Origin: an uncultured Lachnoclostridium sp.
GTDB taxonomy: Bacteria; Bacillota; Clostridia; Lachnospirales; Lachnospiraceae
DNA: 35,962 bases
Assembly (NCBI GenBank): GCA_944376715.1
Contig: CALWDO010000031.1
Span: forward strand, 1-35,962
Reading direction: 5' to 3'
This document shows positions 15,722-24,468 of the stretch, piece by piece. Numbering within the stretch: the first letter of the stretch is position 1; each line of letters starts with the position of its first letter. Under the pieces are notes generated by a model. It saw only the letters and a list, made by a program, of their open reading frames with translations. It was not told the DNA's origin and searched no databases. The position numbers and the translations under genes are program-made.

Positions 15722-16840
15722 TCAGGATATGAGATTTTCCGGATTCAGGCATTCGAGCTCCGGAATGACAAATCTTCCGTCTTTTCGGATCAGTACATCG
15801 TCAAACCAGATCTCCCCTCCGCCGTATTCCGGCCGCTGGATGCACACCAGGTCCCAGTGGATCGACGAAGCGTTTCCGTTGGGCGCCTCCTCGTAACAAT
15901 TACCCGGTGTAAAATGGAAGGAGCCCATAATCTTTTCATCAAACAAGGTGTCTTTCATGGGCTTCAGAATATACGGATTTACGCCGATGGCAAATTCTCC
16001 CACATAGCGGGCGCCCTCATCCGTGTCGAATACCTGATTGATTCTTCCCGTATCGTTTGCCTCTGCCTTCACAATCTTTCCATTTTCAAAGGTCAGGCGG
16101 ATGTTCTCATAGGTAAATCCCTGGTATACGGAAGGCGTATTGTAGCTGAGCACGCCGTTCACCGAATCCCGCACCGGAGCCGTATAGACCTCTCCGTCCG
16201 GGATATTGCATTCTCCCGCGCAGGGAATCGCCGGAATCCCTTTGATGGAAAAGGTCAGATCGGTACCGTTTCCCTTGATATGCACCTTGTCCGTCCGCTC
16301 CATCAGTTCCACCAGAGGTTTCATGGCCCGGGCCATCCTGCTGTAATCCAGACAGCATACCCGGAAATAGAAATCTTCAAAAGCCTCCGTGCTCGTCCCG
16401 TTCAGCTGCGCCATAGCGTCATTGGGATAGCGGAGCACTACCCATCGGGTCTTTGGCACCCGGATATCATGGTGCACCGGCGTCATATAATATTTTTCAT
16501 AGAGAGCCATCTTCTCCGCCGGCACATCGGACAGTTCCGATACATTGTCGCTTCCCCGCACCGCGATATAGCAGTCCATACGGGACATTTCCAACGCGTC
16601 AACCTCCGCCATCAGCTCCATCTGTTCCCTGGTACATTCCATCAGCTGTCTGCGCTGCACCTTTGGATCTGTATAGTGTACAAACGGAAGACCTCCCGCC
16701 TCGTAGACCGCTTTCACCAGCTCGCCGGCCAACTCTGCTGTAGACGCGCCGGTGTAATGAATATAAACCTTATCTCCTCTTCCTACCCGGCAAGAATAAT
16801 TTACCAGGTTTCCGGCAAGTTTCCGGATCCTTTCATCCAT
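15722..16840 (-). CDS. M29-family (AmpS-type) metallo-aminopeptidase
   Basis: The protein is 372 aa, somewhat short for a family of ~370-410. It shows the M29 landmarks: a Rossmann-like N-terminal half (GDKVYIHYTGAS), then the metal and catalytic segment CAGECNIPDGEVYTAPVRDSVNG, NDTGRINQVFDTDEG, ARYVGEFAIGVNP, an HFTPGNCYEE segment where active enzymes have HxxxG, and the metal-ligand HWDLV near the C-terminus. It releases N-terminal residues from peptides, probably in the cytoplasm (no signal peptide). ATG at 16840 follows AGAGGTCAGAGC. It begins 17 bp after the exported propeller protein's stop, so the two are very likely co-transcribed, which hints at peptide turnover linked to that protein. 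Confidence 0.88.
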   Translation of the reverse strand: MDERIRKLAGNLVNYSCRVGRGDKVYIHYTGASTAELAGELVKAVYEAGGLPFVHYTDPKVQRRQLMECTREQMELMAEVDALEMSRMDCYIAVRGSDNVSELSDVPAEKMALYEKYYMTPVHHDIRVPKTRWVVLRYPNDAMAQLNGTSTEAFEDFYFRVCCLDYSRMARAMKPLVELMERTDKVHIKGNGTDLTFSIKGIPAIPCAGECNIPDGEVYTAPVRDSVNGVLSYNTPSVYQGFTYENIRLTFENGKIVKAEANDTGRINQVFDTDEGARYVGEFAIGVNPYILKPMKDTLFDEKIMGSFHFTPGNCYEEAPNGNASSIHWDLVCIQRPEYGGGEIWFDDVLIRKDGRFVIPELECLNPENLIS

Positions 16841-16857
16841 GCTCTGACCTCTCTTTC

Positions 16858-19356
16858 CTATGGCAGATATGTGAAAAACAAATTCCCGGCAGCCTCAAAC
16901 ATGGAGGCGCTGTCATTCATACCTGCCCGCCTCAGGCCGCTCTGCCCGGGCTCGTAATATACAATATTCTGCGTGTCATATCCCACGATCAGCACCGTGC
17001 TGCCGGCATCCGTCACCGCCATGACCGGCGCTCCCGCGCTTATATAATAAAGAACTTCGTCCAGATCACATCCCGGCAGCAAACAGCAGCTGTCTCCAAG
17101 TTCATCCTGGCAGATCTCCCATACAGCTTTTCCGGCGCCTAATGCTCCCTGCACGTCTGTATAGATTTGCTTCTGGCGCAGCAGAAGCTGTAAGCACTGT
17201 GTCAGACTGTCGCCGGTAATCTCCGTAGTCTCCGGATCATCAAATCCGTCAAGCTGCGTCCTTGTCGCCTGCGCGCCCCTTTCCCAGAAACAGCGGGATC
17301 CGTCTCTCCACACGCTTCCCATCTCTTCATCGGCATACCTTACCGCTGCGGACAGAGTCTCAAAACCGGATGCTTTTCCATCAAAAGTATAGGCCAGATA
17401 AAATTCTCTGTCCGGAATAGTAATCTCCAGAGTACGGTCGTCCTCGTACAGTACCAGACGTACCCTTGGCTGCCTCATAGAACCACTCTTTAAAGTACCC
17501 GAATAATCAAAACCATATTCATTTCTTCTGGTCTCATCCTCTTTTACCGTGAGCACCAGCTGTTCCGGCTCGGTCTCGCTGGTATAGGTGATCGGTTCCG
17601 GAAGCGCTTCCGCATAGGAACCGTCCTCCTGCCTGCTCACACACTCCAGGTCAATGCGGTTCTCCACAATCGTTACTCCAACCACATATTTCCCTCTGGA
17701 AGTATAGTTAAATTCCCGGACTTCATTGCCTGCGTGATCCCGGATCACCACCCGGTACATGGGTACGGTTTCCTCGCCTGCCAGGTTCGTTACAATGTCC
17801 GAAGCATACGCGGTTCCGTAGATGAAATCTTCCTCCATAAATCCCAGCGCCTGGAGCACTTCTCCTTCCTCTGCCCGGATCTCCCGGATCCTTCCCGTCT
17901 GCACATCCAGAAGGCTGATGGAGGTTCCTTCTGCCGCGGTCCAGGCAGCCAACGAGCCGTCCCCTGAAATTTTCAGATCATCCTGGGACACATTCTCTTC
18001 CAATACCTGTACCGAACAGTCTGCCAGATTGATCTGCATAATCTGGCCGCCATAAGACAGCCAGGCTGTCCCGCTCCCATTTTCGGCAGACAGCGCACCC
18101 AGTTCTTCCTTTACTGCCTGATATGGATGATCACTGGGCAGGAAAAACTGTTCCTCCACTGTGTTCAGAAGCGCGTCGTAACGGCAGAGCAGCACGCCGC
18201 TCATGCCTTCATAACGTCCTCGGTTCATATAACCATAGACCAGAAAATCCATGCTTCCGGAATCCTCCACACTCAGGATCCGGAAGTCATGGGCGTCATA
18301 GGTTCCCCGTCCGTCATCTCCGTCCGCAAATCCATAGACCAGGCTCAGACGGTTCTGACCGAAATCATAAGACCAGAGCTGTCCCTGCTGTACGAATCCG
18401 ATCACATTTTCTTCTTCATTCTTCAGCCAGTTCACTTCTTCGCTCTGGATGCCCATCTGAATGCGGCCGTCTTCCACCAGTTGGGAACCCGGGTCAAAGA
18501 TCCTGTCCGCCGTCCTTTCATAGGCCAGCAGATACATCCTGGTTCTGGTATAGCGGACACGATAGGAGTCTTCCACCTGATAGGATTCTCCTGTCTGGGT
18601 ATTTCTGATCTGATACTGTAGTTTCAAAGAGGCCACGTCATCGCTGACGCCGGTAAATGTCAGTTCCGGATCTGCCGTCCTCTCTATCTGCATATCTCCC
18701 CAGGTTATGGGGCCTGTCCTGGAATGAATATTCACATATCCCAGAGAAGAACCGTCCATGGAACTGTTGCTTTCCAGATAAGGCAGAATATAATCCATAT
18801 CTTTCTGAAGTGTCCGGTTGTGAAATTCCAGGGCAAAATCCACACATTCCTGAATGTGATTCTCCCCCTGGTAGCTCAGCTGGGAATAGTACCAGACATC
18901 TCCATGCTCACGGGTCTGCACATCCAGAAGCAGCAGGTACAGTTCTCCCTCCTCCAGCAAATCTTTCAGTTCCAGGGAAAAGTGCAGATATCTCCCATCG
19001 TCCTCTCCCTGCAGTCCTTCCCCGTTCTCGATCAGCCTGCTCATATCCAGGCTGCGCACTTCGTAGGAAACGCTTTCAATCTCTGCGTTATATTTTTCCA
19101 CAGCCAGCCCTACCATGTGGTCTTCTGACACTCCGATGACTGAGTCCTTCATATAGCTGCCGTCCATGGCCTGTACATACCCATGCATTTCATTAAACAA
19201 CTGCCCGTCCCGTTCCGCGAAAGCCACGGGCAGAGTCGCCTCTGCCATCGTCGTGGTCATATCCCGGTTTCCCATCCGGGTGGCGTAGCTCATGACTCCT
19301 ATCCCCGCCAGAAAACACAGCAGCACGGTGCCGTATCTGATGATCCATTTCTTCAT
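16858..19356 (-). CDS. Exported membrane-anchored protein: propeller-like middle, degenerate C39-like C-terminus
   Basis: The 832-residue protein starts with an uncleaved signal/anchor (MKKWIIRYGTVLLCFLAGIG). I do not recognise residues 30-290. Residues about 300-560 look like a beta-propeller of weak WD/YncE-like repeats (GDGSLAAWTAAEGTSISLLD, GFMEEDFIYGTAY). The last ~135 residues follow the layout of C39-like papain-fold peptidases, with an opening helix after TGDSLTQCLQLLL, then DLDEVLYYISAGAPVMAV, STVLIVGYD and YYEPG. Active members have Cys before the first helix and His where Ser786 stands, so this domain is probably inactive. GGAGAAAG precedes the start. It is probably in one operon with the M29 aminopeptidase. 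Its function is unknown; a binding or sensing role outside the membrane fits best. Confidence 0.7.
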   Translation of the reverse strand: MKKWIIRYGTVLLCFLAGIGVMSYATRMGNRDMTTTMAEATLPVAFAERDGQLFNEMHGYVQAMDGSYMKDSVIGVSEDHMVGLAVEKYNAEIESVSYEVRSLDMSRLIENGEGLQGEDDGRYLHFSLELKDLLEEGELYLLLLDVQTREHGDVWYYSQLSYQGENHIQECVDFALEFHNRTLQKDMDYILPYLESNSSMDGSSLGYVNIHSRTGPITWGDMQIERTADPELTFTGVSDDVASLKLQYQIRNTQTGESYQVEDSYRVRYTRTRMYLLAYERTADRIFDPGSQLVEDGRIQMGIQSEEVNWLKNEEENVIGFVQQGQLWSYDFGQNRLSLVYGFADGDDGRGTYDAHDFRILSVEDSGSMDFLVYGYMNRGRYEGMSGVLLCRYDALLNTVEEQFFLPSDHPYQAVKEELGALSAENGSGTAWLSYGGQIMQINLADCSVQVLEENVSQDDLKISGDGSLAAWTAAEGTSISLLDVQTGRIREIRAEEGEVLQALGFMEEDFIYGTAYASDIVTNLAGEETVPMYRVVIRDHAGNEVREFNYTSRGKYVVGVTIVENRIDLECVSRQEDGSYAEALPEPITYTSETEPEQLVLTVKEDETRRNEYGFDYSGTLKSGSMRQPRVRLVLYEDDRTLEITIPDREFYLAYTFDGKASGFETLSAAVRYADEEMGSVWRDGSRCFWERGAQATRTQLDGFDDPETTEITGDSLTQCLQLLLRQKQIYTDVQGALGAGKAVWEICQDELGDSCCLLPGCDLDEVLYYISAGAPVMAVTDAGSTVLIVGYDTQNIVYYEPGQSGLRRAGMNDSASMFEAAGNLFFTYLP

Positions 19357-19441
19357 ATATATTGACTTTCTCCATAATTTCCTTTGTTATGTGCATATTC
19401 TAGCAATCTTTTTCCGGAAGGTCAATACACGGGGAAACAGT

Positions 19442-19891
19442 TCATCTCCACCCGGACCGGTTCTTCTTCCTCCTGCGCAGCATCTCCTGCAGGAGAAGTA
19501 CTCCGATCAGGTCCTGCAGCTGCTCCCACTGAGGTTCCGGTTCTTCAAAGTTCTCCTGCGCTTTCGCCGCCTCCCACACAGATTTTGCCTGACGAAGAAG
19601 GGATAGCCGGTCCGGATATTCGTCATACATCATGCTGCCCGGATATTCCAGGCGGGTGCACACTTCTTCCACATAAGGCTGCAGACGGCGCGCCATGATC
19701 GGATAGAGCTCCTGCAGACGGCGGCTGTCCATCTCATCCTCCATGCGTTCCGGTGAATTCCACAGATTCCAACAGTTCAGCCGGGTTCCGTAAGGATACA
19801 GCCACGGATACATCCGTCCCTGCTGCGTTCCCATGGACGCCGGATCCATATAATAGGGATTCCATTCTCCTTGATTCCTCATGGATTCCAC
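19442..19891 (-). CDS. Hypothetical protein, Tyr/Trp/Met-rich N-terminus
   Basis: A 149-residue soluble protein I do not recognise. The first 50 residues are rich in Asn, Tyr, Trp, Met and Pro (NPYYMDPASM, MYPWLYPYG). The rest is helical and charged (ELYPIMARRLQPYVEEVC) and ends in a basic stretch, LRRRKKNRSGWR. The coding frame is open with no competing frame, and GGAGTGG lies near the ATG at 19891, though a second ATG nine bases on is as good. The Pro/Tyr-rich opening recalls small coat-associated or spore-related proteins of Clostridia, but that is only an impression. It lies 85 bp upstream of the exported 832-residue protein. Confidence 0.6.
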   Translation of the reverse strand: MESMRNQGEWNPYYMDPASMGTQQGRMYPWLYPYGTRLNCWNLWNSPERMEDEMDSRRLQELYPIMARRLQPYVEEVCTRLEYPGSMMYDEYPDRLSLLRQAKSVWEAAKAQENFEEPEPQWEQLQDLIGVLLLQEMLRRRKKNRSGWR

Positions 19892-19976
19892 TCCATTCTA
19901 CTTTTCTTATATATTACCTATATGCAGAAGGACGTATACTGGTTCTGGAGAAATTAATTCTTCACCTAAAAGCATC

Positions 19977-21758
19977 TCACAAATGATTTTCATCTGTCTT
20001 TTTGTTCATATCTGGCAGTTTAATCAACACCTCTGTTCCCTCCCCCTCTTTCGAGTGAATAATGAAAGAGCATCTGTCTCCGTAAATGTAATGAATCCTG
20101 CCTTTAATATTCCTGATCCCAATGTGCTTTCCACGTATCGGAGAAAGTGATTGCCTTTCTAATTCTTCAAGCATTTTTTCCGGCATACCAACCCCATTAT
20201 CTTTTACGGAAATACAAATAGAATCGTTTTCCCTTTTCACCCGGATGCGGATACACCCGCCTAATATCTCCCCATCCTCATCACGATTACAGAGAATTCC
20301 ATGAAACAGCGCGTTTTCTACCAATGGCTGTATTATATTTTTCGCAATATAACAGTTCTTTGCCTGTTCTTCTACTTGTATTTCTGTCTTAAACGTATCC
20401 GCATAACGATACTTTTGGATAATCAGGAATTGCTCCGTTACCTTGATCTCCTGATCCACCGTATCATAAACATCTTCCAGATCAATGCGAAGGCGGTCTT
20501 TCAGGATTTCAATCATAGCTCGATTCACCGCAATCACATCCTCATTTCTTCCTTTTTGTGCAAGATATGTGATCGTATTCATAGTATTATAAATAAAATG
20601 AGGATCCACCTGAGAGATCAGCAGGCTGTATCTCATTTTTTGTTCCCTTTTCTCCTGCTCAAGCATCTTATCAATATTTTCTTGAAGCTTCTCTGCCATA
20701 AGATTAAAGCTTGTGCCAACTTCTGCAATTTCATCTTTTGATTCAACGCTCACACGAGCCTGCAGATTTCCCCTGGCAATTTCCCGCATCTGCACCGAAA
20801 CATTCGACAATGGATCCGTAAACTTTTTTACGATCGGAATCATAATCAACACCACACAAAATCCAAAAATTGCCACAATAATCTCATCCAGCAGAATCAG
20901 CGTTCGATTATTTGCCAGCACATCTTCCCGTGTCAGACGGCACATAATTTTCCATCCGGCTGCTTCTGAAAAACGGATAGTTGTAATTGCTCCGGGTTCT
21001 TTGTAGTATCCCTCCATATACGAGTTGCCGTAGGTTATATTTTCCAGCACTTCTGCTGCGTTTATTCCTGTATCTTCCATGCCGGAAAGGAAAATCTGGT
21101 TGTCCTCATTCAAAAGCAGATAATCATTACTATATCCCTTCATTTTTTCTGCTATGTAAAGAATTTGGTCAAATGCAGATATAACTGTAATTTTCCCATC
21201 CAGACCATCTGCGCGGTACGGCAGAACATAACCATACACCATATTAAAGGTATTGCCGAATATTGTTGTGGAGTCTCCGTCTTCCGGAAACGGATCTATA
21301 AAATAACCTTTGGCGTTTAATTCTTTACCTGATTCCTCTTGTAAATATTTCTTTATCTTGTCAGAGAAGCCCACTGTTGAAAATTCAGTCCGTCCATTAT
21401 ATCCCTCCAGCTCTATATAAATTCCTCTGACTGAATAAGATTTTATTCGGTTTTTTATTGCCAGGCCGGACAAATAGATACGGACTTCCGCCTGCTTTTG
21501 TGCAGAAGGCATTTCCATATAATCCCGTATGAGTTCCTTCAATTCTTCATCATCCGCCGCAACAGCCGTAAATCTCTCCAGTTCTTCAAAATACTGATCA
21601 ATCTGTGTCATGATCTGCTCATTTAGGATCATGGCATTATCCCTGTCATTTTGGCTGCTGGTCATATAAACGATCTGCGAAAGCGCCAAAGTCATTGTAA
21701 TGAACATCAATACAACAACGATAATCTGCGCTAAAAACAATTTATTTTTTAACTTCAT
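19977..21758 (-). CDS. YesM-type sensor histidine kinase
   Basis: The 593-residue kinase has two membrane helices (about 8-28 and 287-311) around an extracytoplasmic Cache-like domain (30-285), and HAMP at 312-365. The His_kinase domain of the YesM/LytS type follows, with His387 in YSLLISQVDPHFIYNTMNTI. The ATPase domain has IIQPLVENALFHGI, SVKDNGVGMP and GIRNIKGRI. Such kinases sense extracellular or imported oligosaccharides and partner AraC-type regulators. ATG at 21758 overlaps the regulator's stop by four bases. Its place at the 3' end of the arabinoside operon points to sensing an arabinose-containing sugar, which is inference from context. Confidence 0.92.
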   Translation of the reverse strand: MKLKNKLFLAQIIVVVLMFITMTLALSQIVYMTSSQNDRDNAMILNEQIMTQIDQYFEELERFTAVAADDEELKELIRDYMEMPSAQKQAEVRIYLSGLAIKNRIKSYSVRGIYIELEGYNGRTEFSTVGFSDKIKKYLQEESGKELNAKGYFIDPFPEDGDSTTIFGNTFNMVYGYVLPYRADGLDGKITVISAFDQILYIAEKMKGYSNDYLLLNEDNQIFLSGMEDTGINAAEVLENITYGNSYMEGYYKEPGAITTIRFSEAAGWKIMCRLTREDVLANNRTLILLDEIIVAIFGFCVVLIMIPIVKKFTDPLSNVSVQMREIARGNLQARVSVESKDEIAEVGTSFNLMAEKLQENIDKMLEQEKREQKMRYSLLISQVDPHFIYNTMNTITYLAQKGRNEDVIAVNRAMIEILKDRLRIDLEDVYDTVDQEIKVTEQFLIIQKYRYADTFKTEIQVEEQAKNCYIAKNIIQPLVENALFHGILCNRDEDGEILGGCIRIRVKRENDSICISVKDNGVGMPEKMLEELERQSLSPIRGKHIGIRNIKGRIHYIYGDRCSFIIHSKEGEGTEVLIKLPDMNKKTDENHL

Positions 21759-23362
21759 GTTTGATCCTTGCTATCCATCAGTCTTTTTCTGTATTTATTG
21801 GGCGTTAAACCTGTAACTTCTTTAAATATCTTACTAAAATACTGACTGGAGGTAAAACCCACTTTTTCAGAAACTTCATATACCATATAATCACCTTGTT
21901 CAAATAGTTTTTTTGCATTTTCTATTCGGACACTATTAATAAAATCATTAACCCCTATTCCCACTTCCTCCTTAAATTTCGTTGACAGCCAGGATATACT
22001 AATATGTACATGTTTTGCCACTGAAGAAAGGGTACATTCTTCCTCTCCATAATGAGCCCGGATATATTTTATCGCATTCGTAATAGTAGCTGAATAAGAT
22101 TTTTCCTTTCCTTCCCCCTGCAAAAACCATATTTCTTCCAGTTTAGCTTCTACAAATTTCTCCAGTTCCTCCGGATTTCCCAGATCATAAGATGAGCTTC
22201 CTTCCATTATAGAAAACCTGCGGTCACTCTGTACACCTGTCAAAAATCCTTCGAACATACAAAATGCCTCAAATATACTTTTTATATACCATAAGTATGT
22301 CACATAATCCTCTTTTTGTATCGAATCTCTTACTGTACAAAAATATTGCTCCATACGCTCCCGATTTTCCTGTTTTATCATACGGTACAGGTCTTCCGAC
22401 GTGACCGAAGAAGGGACTTTCTCTTGTTGGATTAATAATTCCGGTTCAGTGCCAAGCTCCAGGACTTGCGTTTCCTTTTTTAGATATCTCTGGGAAAGCT
22501 GATTCTTATTTTCATGATAAAATCTTCCAAATTGTTTTAACGAACTTTTATGCCCATAATAATAAAGGAAGAACTGATTCTTTGTCTCCTTTTCCAGATC
22601 GCGAAATACATTTCGTGCATAATAATATATATTTTCCGCAATCTCTTTTTCTCCGGCATGAGAACCTCCCATATTTAAAATTACCAGATACTCATTTTCA
22701 CTGATATCAAAAGAAGAAACTGCCCATACCTTTTCCGTTTCATTCTTTTTGCAAATATCCGTCAGCAAATAACCATATGAAGAAATGGGTACAGTCTTCT
22801 GCGAAATATAAGAACTAATGAACCTTGGCACTACTCTCTGTGCAAAGATCAAGTAATAATAACTTTTATAAATTTTTAAGTAATCGTCTTCATCCAGCAA
22901 AATCCGGTAATTTTCTTCTGAGGTGTTTTTTTCAAAAAGTTCTTTAAAAATCAGATTGACTGTATAACTGCTTTTTGCTTTTTCTTTTTCAATCACATTT
23001 TTCAGTTTCATAATTTTTTTCAAAAACACATTTTCGTCCAGATCGCTCTTTAAAATATAGTCATCAATATTCAGGCGGATTGCCTGTTTAACATAGTCAA
23101 AATTTTTGTAAGCAGACAAAAAAAGAATATGAGAATTTCCCCCATACTCACGAATCGCATCTACCAGTTCCAGCCCGCTCATTATAGGCATTTTCACATC
23201 CGAAATCACAAGCTCAGGACGGTATCTCCGGTAGATATCCAATGCCCGTTCCGGATCTGTAGTAACCCCTACCAGCTGAAATCCATAGCTTTCCCAGTCT
23301 ATAATATTTTCCAGATATTCTAATGCTAATTTTTCATCATCCACCAACAGTACGCTAATCAT
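21755..23362 (-). CDS. YesN-type response regulator with AraC HTH domain
   Basis: The 535-residue regulator has an N-terminal receiver (1-120) with DDE at 8-10 and phospho-acceptor Asp55 in LVISDVKMP. A long middle region (about 130-420) is of a kind typical of this family and not otherwise recognised. The C-terminal AraC DNA-binding domain (about 430-530) has both helix-turn-helices: LSSVAKHVHISISWLSTKFK and VYEVSEKVGFTSSQYFSKIF, then TGLTPNKYRK. AAAGGGGGA precedes the ATG at 23362. It is translationally coupled to the YesM-type kinase downstream. It probably activates the transporter and glycosidase genes upstream. A promoter overlapping the hairpin at 23392-23435 may let the pair be expressed at a basal level. 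Confidence 0.92.
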   Translation of the reverse strand: MISVLLVDDEKLALEYLENIIDWESYGFQLVGVTTDPERALDIYRRYRPELVISDVKMPIMSGLELVDAIREYGGNSHILFLSAYKNFDYVKQAIRLNIDDYILKSDLDENVFLKKIMKLKNVIEKEKAKSSYTVNLIFKELFEKNTSEENYRILLDEDDYLKIYKSYYYLIFAQRVVPRFISSYISQKTVPISSYGYLLTDICKKNETEKVWAVSSFDISENEYLVILNMGGSHAGEKEIAENIYYYARNVFRDLEKETKNQFFLYYYGHKSSLKQFGRFYHENKNQLSQRYLKKETQVLELGTEPELLIQQEKVPSSVTSEDLYRMIKQENRERMEQYFCTVRDSIQKEDYVTYLWYIKSIFEAFCMFEGFLTGVQSDRRFSIMEGSSSYDLGNPEELEKFVEAKLEEIWFLQGEGKEKSYSATITNAIKYIRAHYGEEECTLSSVAKHVHISISWLSTKFKEEVGIGVNDFINSVRIENAKKLFEQGDYMVYEVSEKVGFTSSQYFSKIFKEVTGLTPNKYRKRLMDSKDQT

Positions 23363-23391
23363 ACATTTCCCCCTTTGTAAGTATATAATAG

Positions 23392-23435
23392 TATCCGGAG
23401 CTGAACAAGAATCATTTCTTGCACCTCTCCGGATA
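23392..23435 (-). other. Intercistronic hairpin between the ABC genes and the regulator genes
   Basis: A perfect 9-bp outer stem, TATCCGGAG (23392-23400) with CTCCGGATA (23427-23435), holds an inner 6-bp stem, caagaa/ttcttg, with a TCAT loop (23406-23421). On the minus strand no T-run follows, so it is not a classic terminator. It could protect the 3' end of the ABC transcript or thin out read-through. TTGTTC, 17 bp, TATACT (23408..23380, approximately) overlaps it and may be the regulators' own promoter. Confidence 0.6.
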
Positions 23436-23453
23436 CATAAAATTGCTTATAAT

Positions 23454-24437
23454 TTATTTATGCGCTTCCACCAATTCCTGCTTCTGCTTACGGCTGTTTA
23501 TAAAGTCCAATACTCTCTGGTTATTATATGTAAAGATCATAATAATCAGTAAGAAAATACCAGATGCCGTATCTTGCAGGGAAGCCGAAAGTCCTAGGCT
23601 GAGCAGCCCGGTTGTCAGCATATTAAGAATAAAATTCCCCACAAATATTCCAATCAGCAGATTACAGTACGGCTCCAACGCCAGACCCACGTAAATACCG
23701 AGCATACAGTTAAAAATAATATTCGTGCTGGACATATACATTGGCGTATCAATAGACCCCTGTATAGAAATTTTCAAAAGCGCCGCTACACCTAAGAAGA
23801 GTGCAGATACCACATAACACATAAATGCTGTCTTCTTCGTATCAACTCCGGCACTCTTGGCTATCTGCTGAGAACTCGCGCATGCTCTTACATGATATCC
23901 GAATTTTGTATGATTGAATATGATGTAAAAGAGTACAAACATAACCGCAAAAATAATCAGGCACCATGGAAATCTTCCCAAAGTCGTAATCTCACCGCTG
24001 ATTGCTGTTACCCAGGAAATACTGGCTAAATTTGACAGCGTTTCATATACCATACATACACCCAGGGCGGTTACAATAGCCGGTACTTTCAAAACCATAT
24101 ACATGATTCCAGAAACAGTTCCCAAAACAAGCCCGGTTGCCACCACCAGCAAAGCAAAAGGAACCAACCCAATTCCATACAGATATACCATTTTGGCTCC
24201 AAACATAGCCGACAGCATCACAACCGCTCCCGCGCTCAGATCCATTCTGTCACAGAGCATATTGCAGCACATCGCGTAAGAGATTAATGTGGGTGTCAAC
24301 GTCTGCTTCAAGTTCATAACAATACTTGAAGGCTTTCCAAAATTTCCACCTGAGCAGACAAAAAACAGTACATATACAAACACAGGAAGTAAAATTACTT
24401 TCAGCGCATTTTTCAGATTGGTGGATGTGATCTTCAT
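23454..24437 (-). CDS. Sugar ABC transporter permease (RbsC/CUT2 type), second copy
   Basis: The 327-residue membrane protein has about nine hydrophobic helices. It carries the CUT2 permease features MDLSAGAVVMLSAMFGAKM near residue 70 and AGVDTKKTAFMCYVVSALFLG near residue 200, which is the coupling loop that meets the ATPase. Together with the permease at 25694-26659 it would form a heterodimeric channel. It starts 31 bp after the binding protein's stop and is the last gene before the intercistronic hairpin. Its glycine- and alanine-poor C-terminus ends in a hydrophilic tail (INSRKQKQELVEAHK). Confidence 0.88.
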   Translation of the reverse strand: MKITSTNLKNALKVILLPVFVYVLFFVCSGGNFGKPSSIVMNLKQTLTPTLISYAMCCNMLCDRMDLSAGAVVMLSAMFGAKMVYLYGIGLVPFALLVVATGLVLGTVSGIMYMVLKVPAIVTALGVCMVYETLSNLASISWVTAISGEITTLGRFPWCLIIFAVMFVLFYIIFNHTKFGYHVRACASSQQIAKSAGVDTKKTAFMCYVVSALFLGVAALLKISIQGSIDTPMYMSSTNIIFNCMLGIYVGLALEPYCNLLIGIFVGNFILNMLTTGLLSLGLSASLQDTASGIFLLIIMIFTYNNQRVLDFINSRKQKQELVEAHK

Positions 24438-24468
24438 ATTGTTCCCCTTTCCAAAATATCCCGGCTAT

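Noticed and set aside
15857-16957. 366-codon plus-strand open frame
   Set aside because: Antisense to the M29 aminopeptidase gene, with no recognisable domain.
23392-23435. Rho-independent terminator
   Set aside because: The stem is strong, but no T-run follows on the minus strand, so it is listed as an intercistronic hairpin instead.
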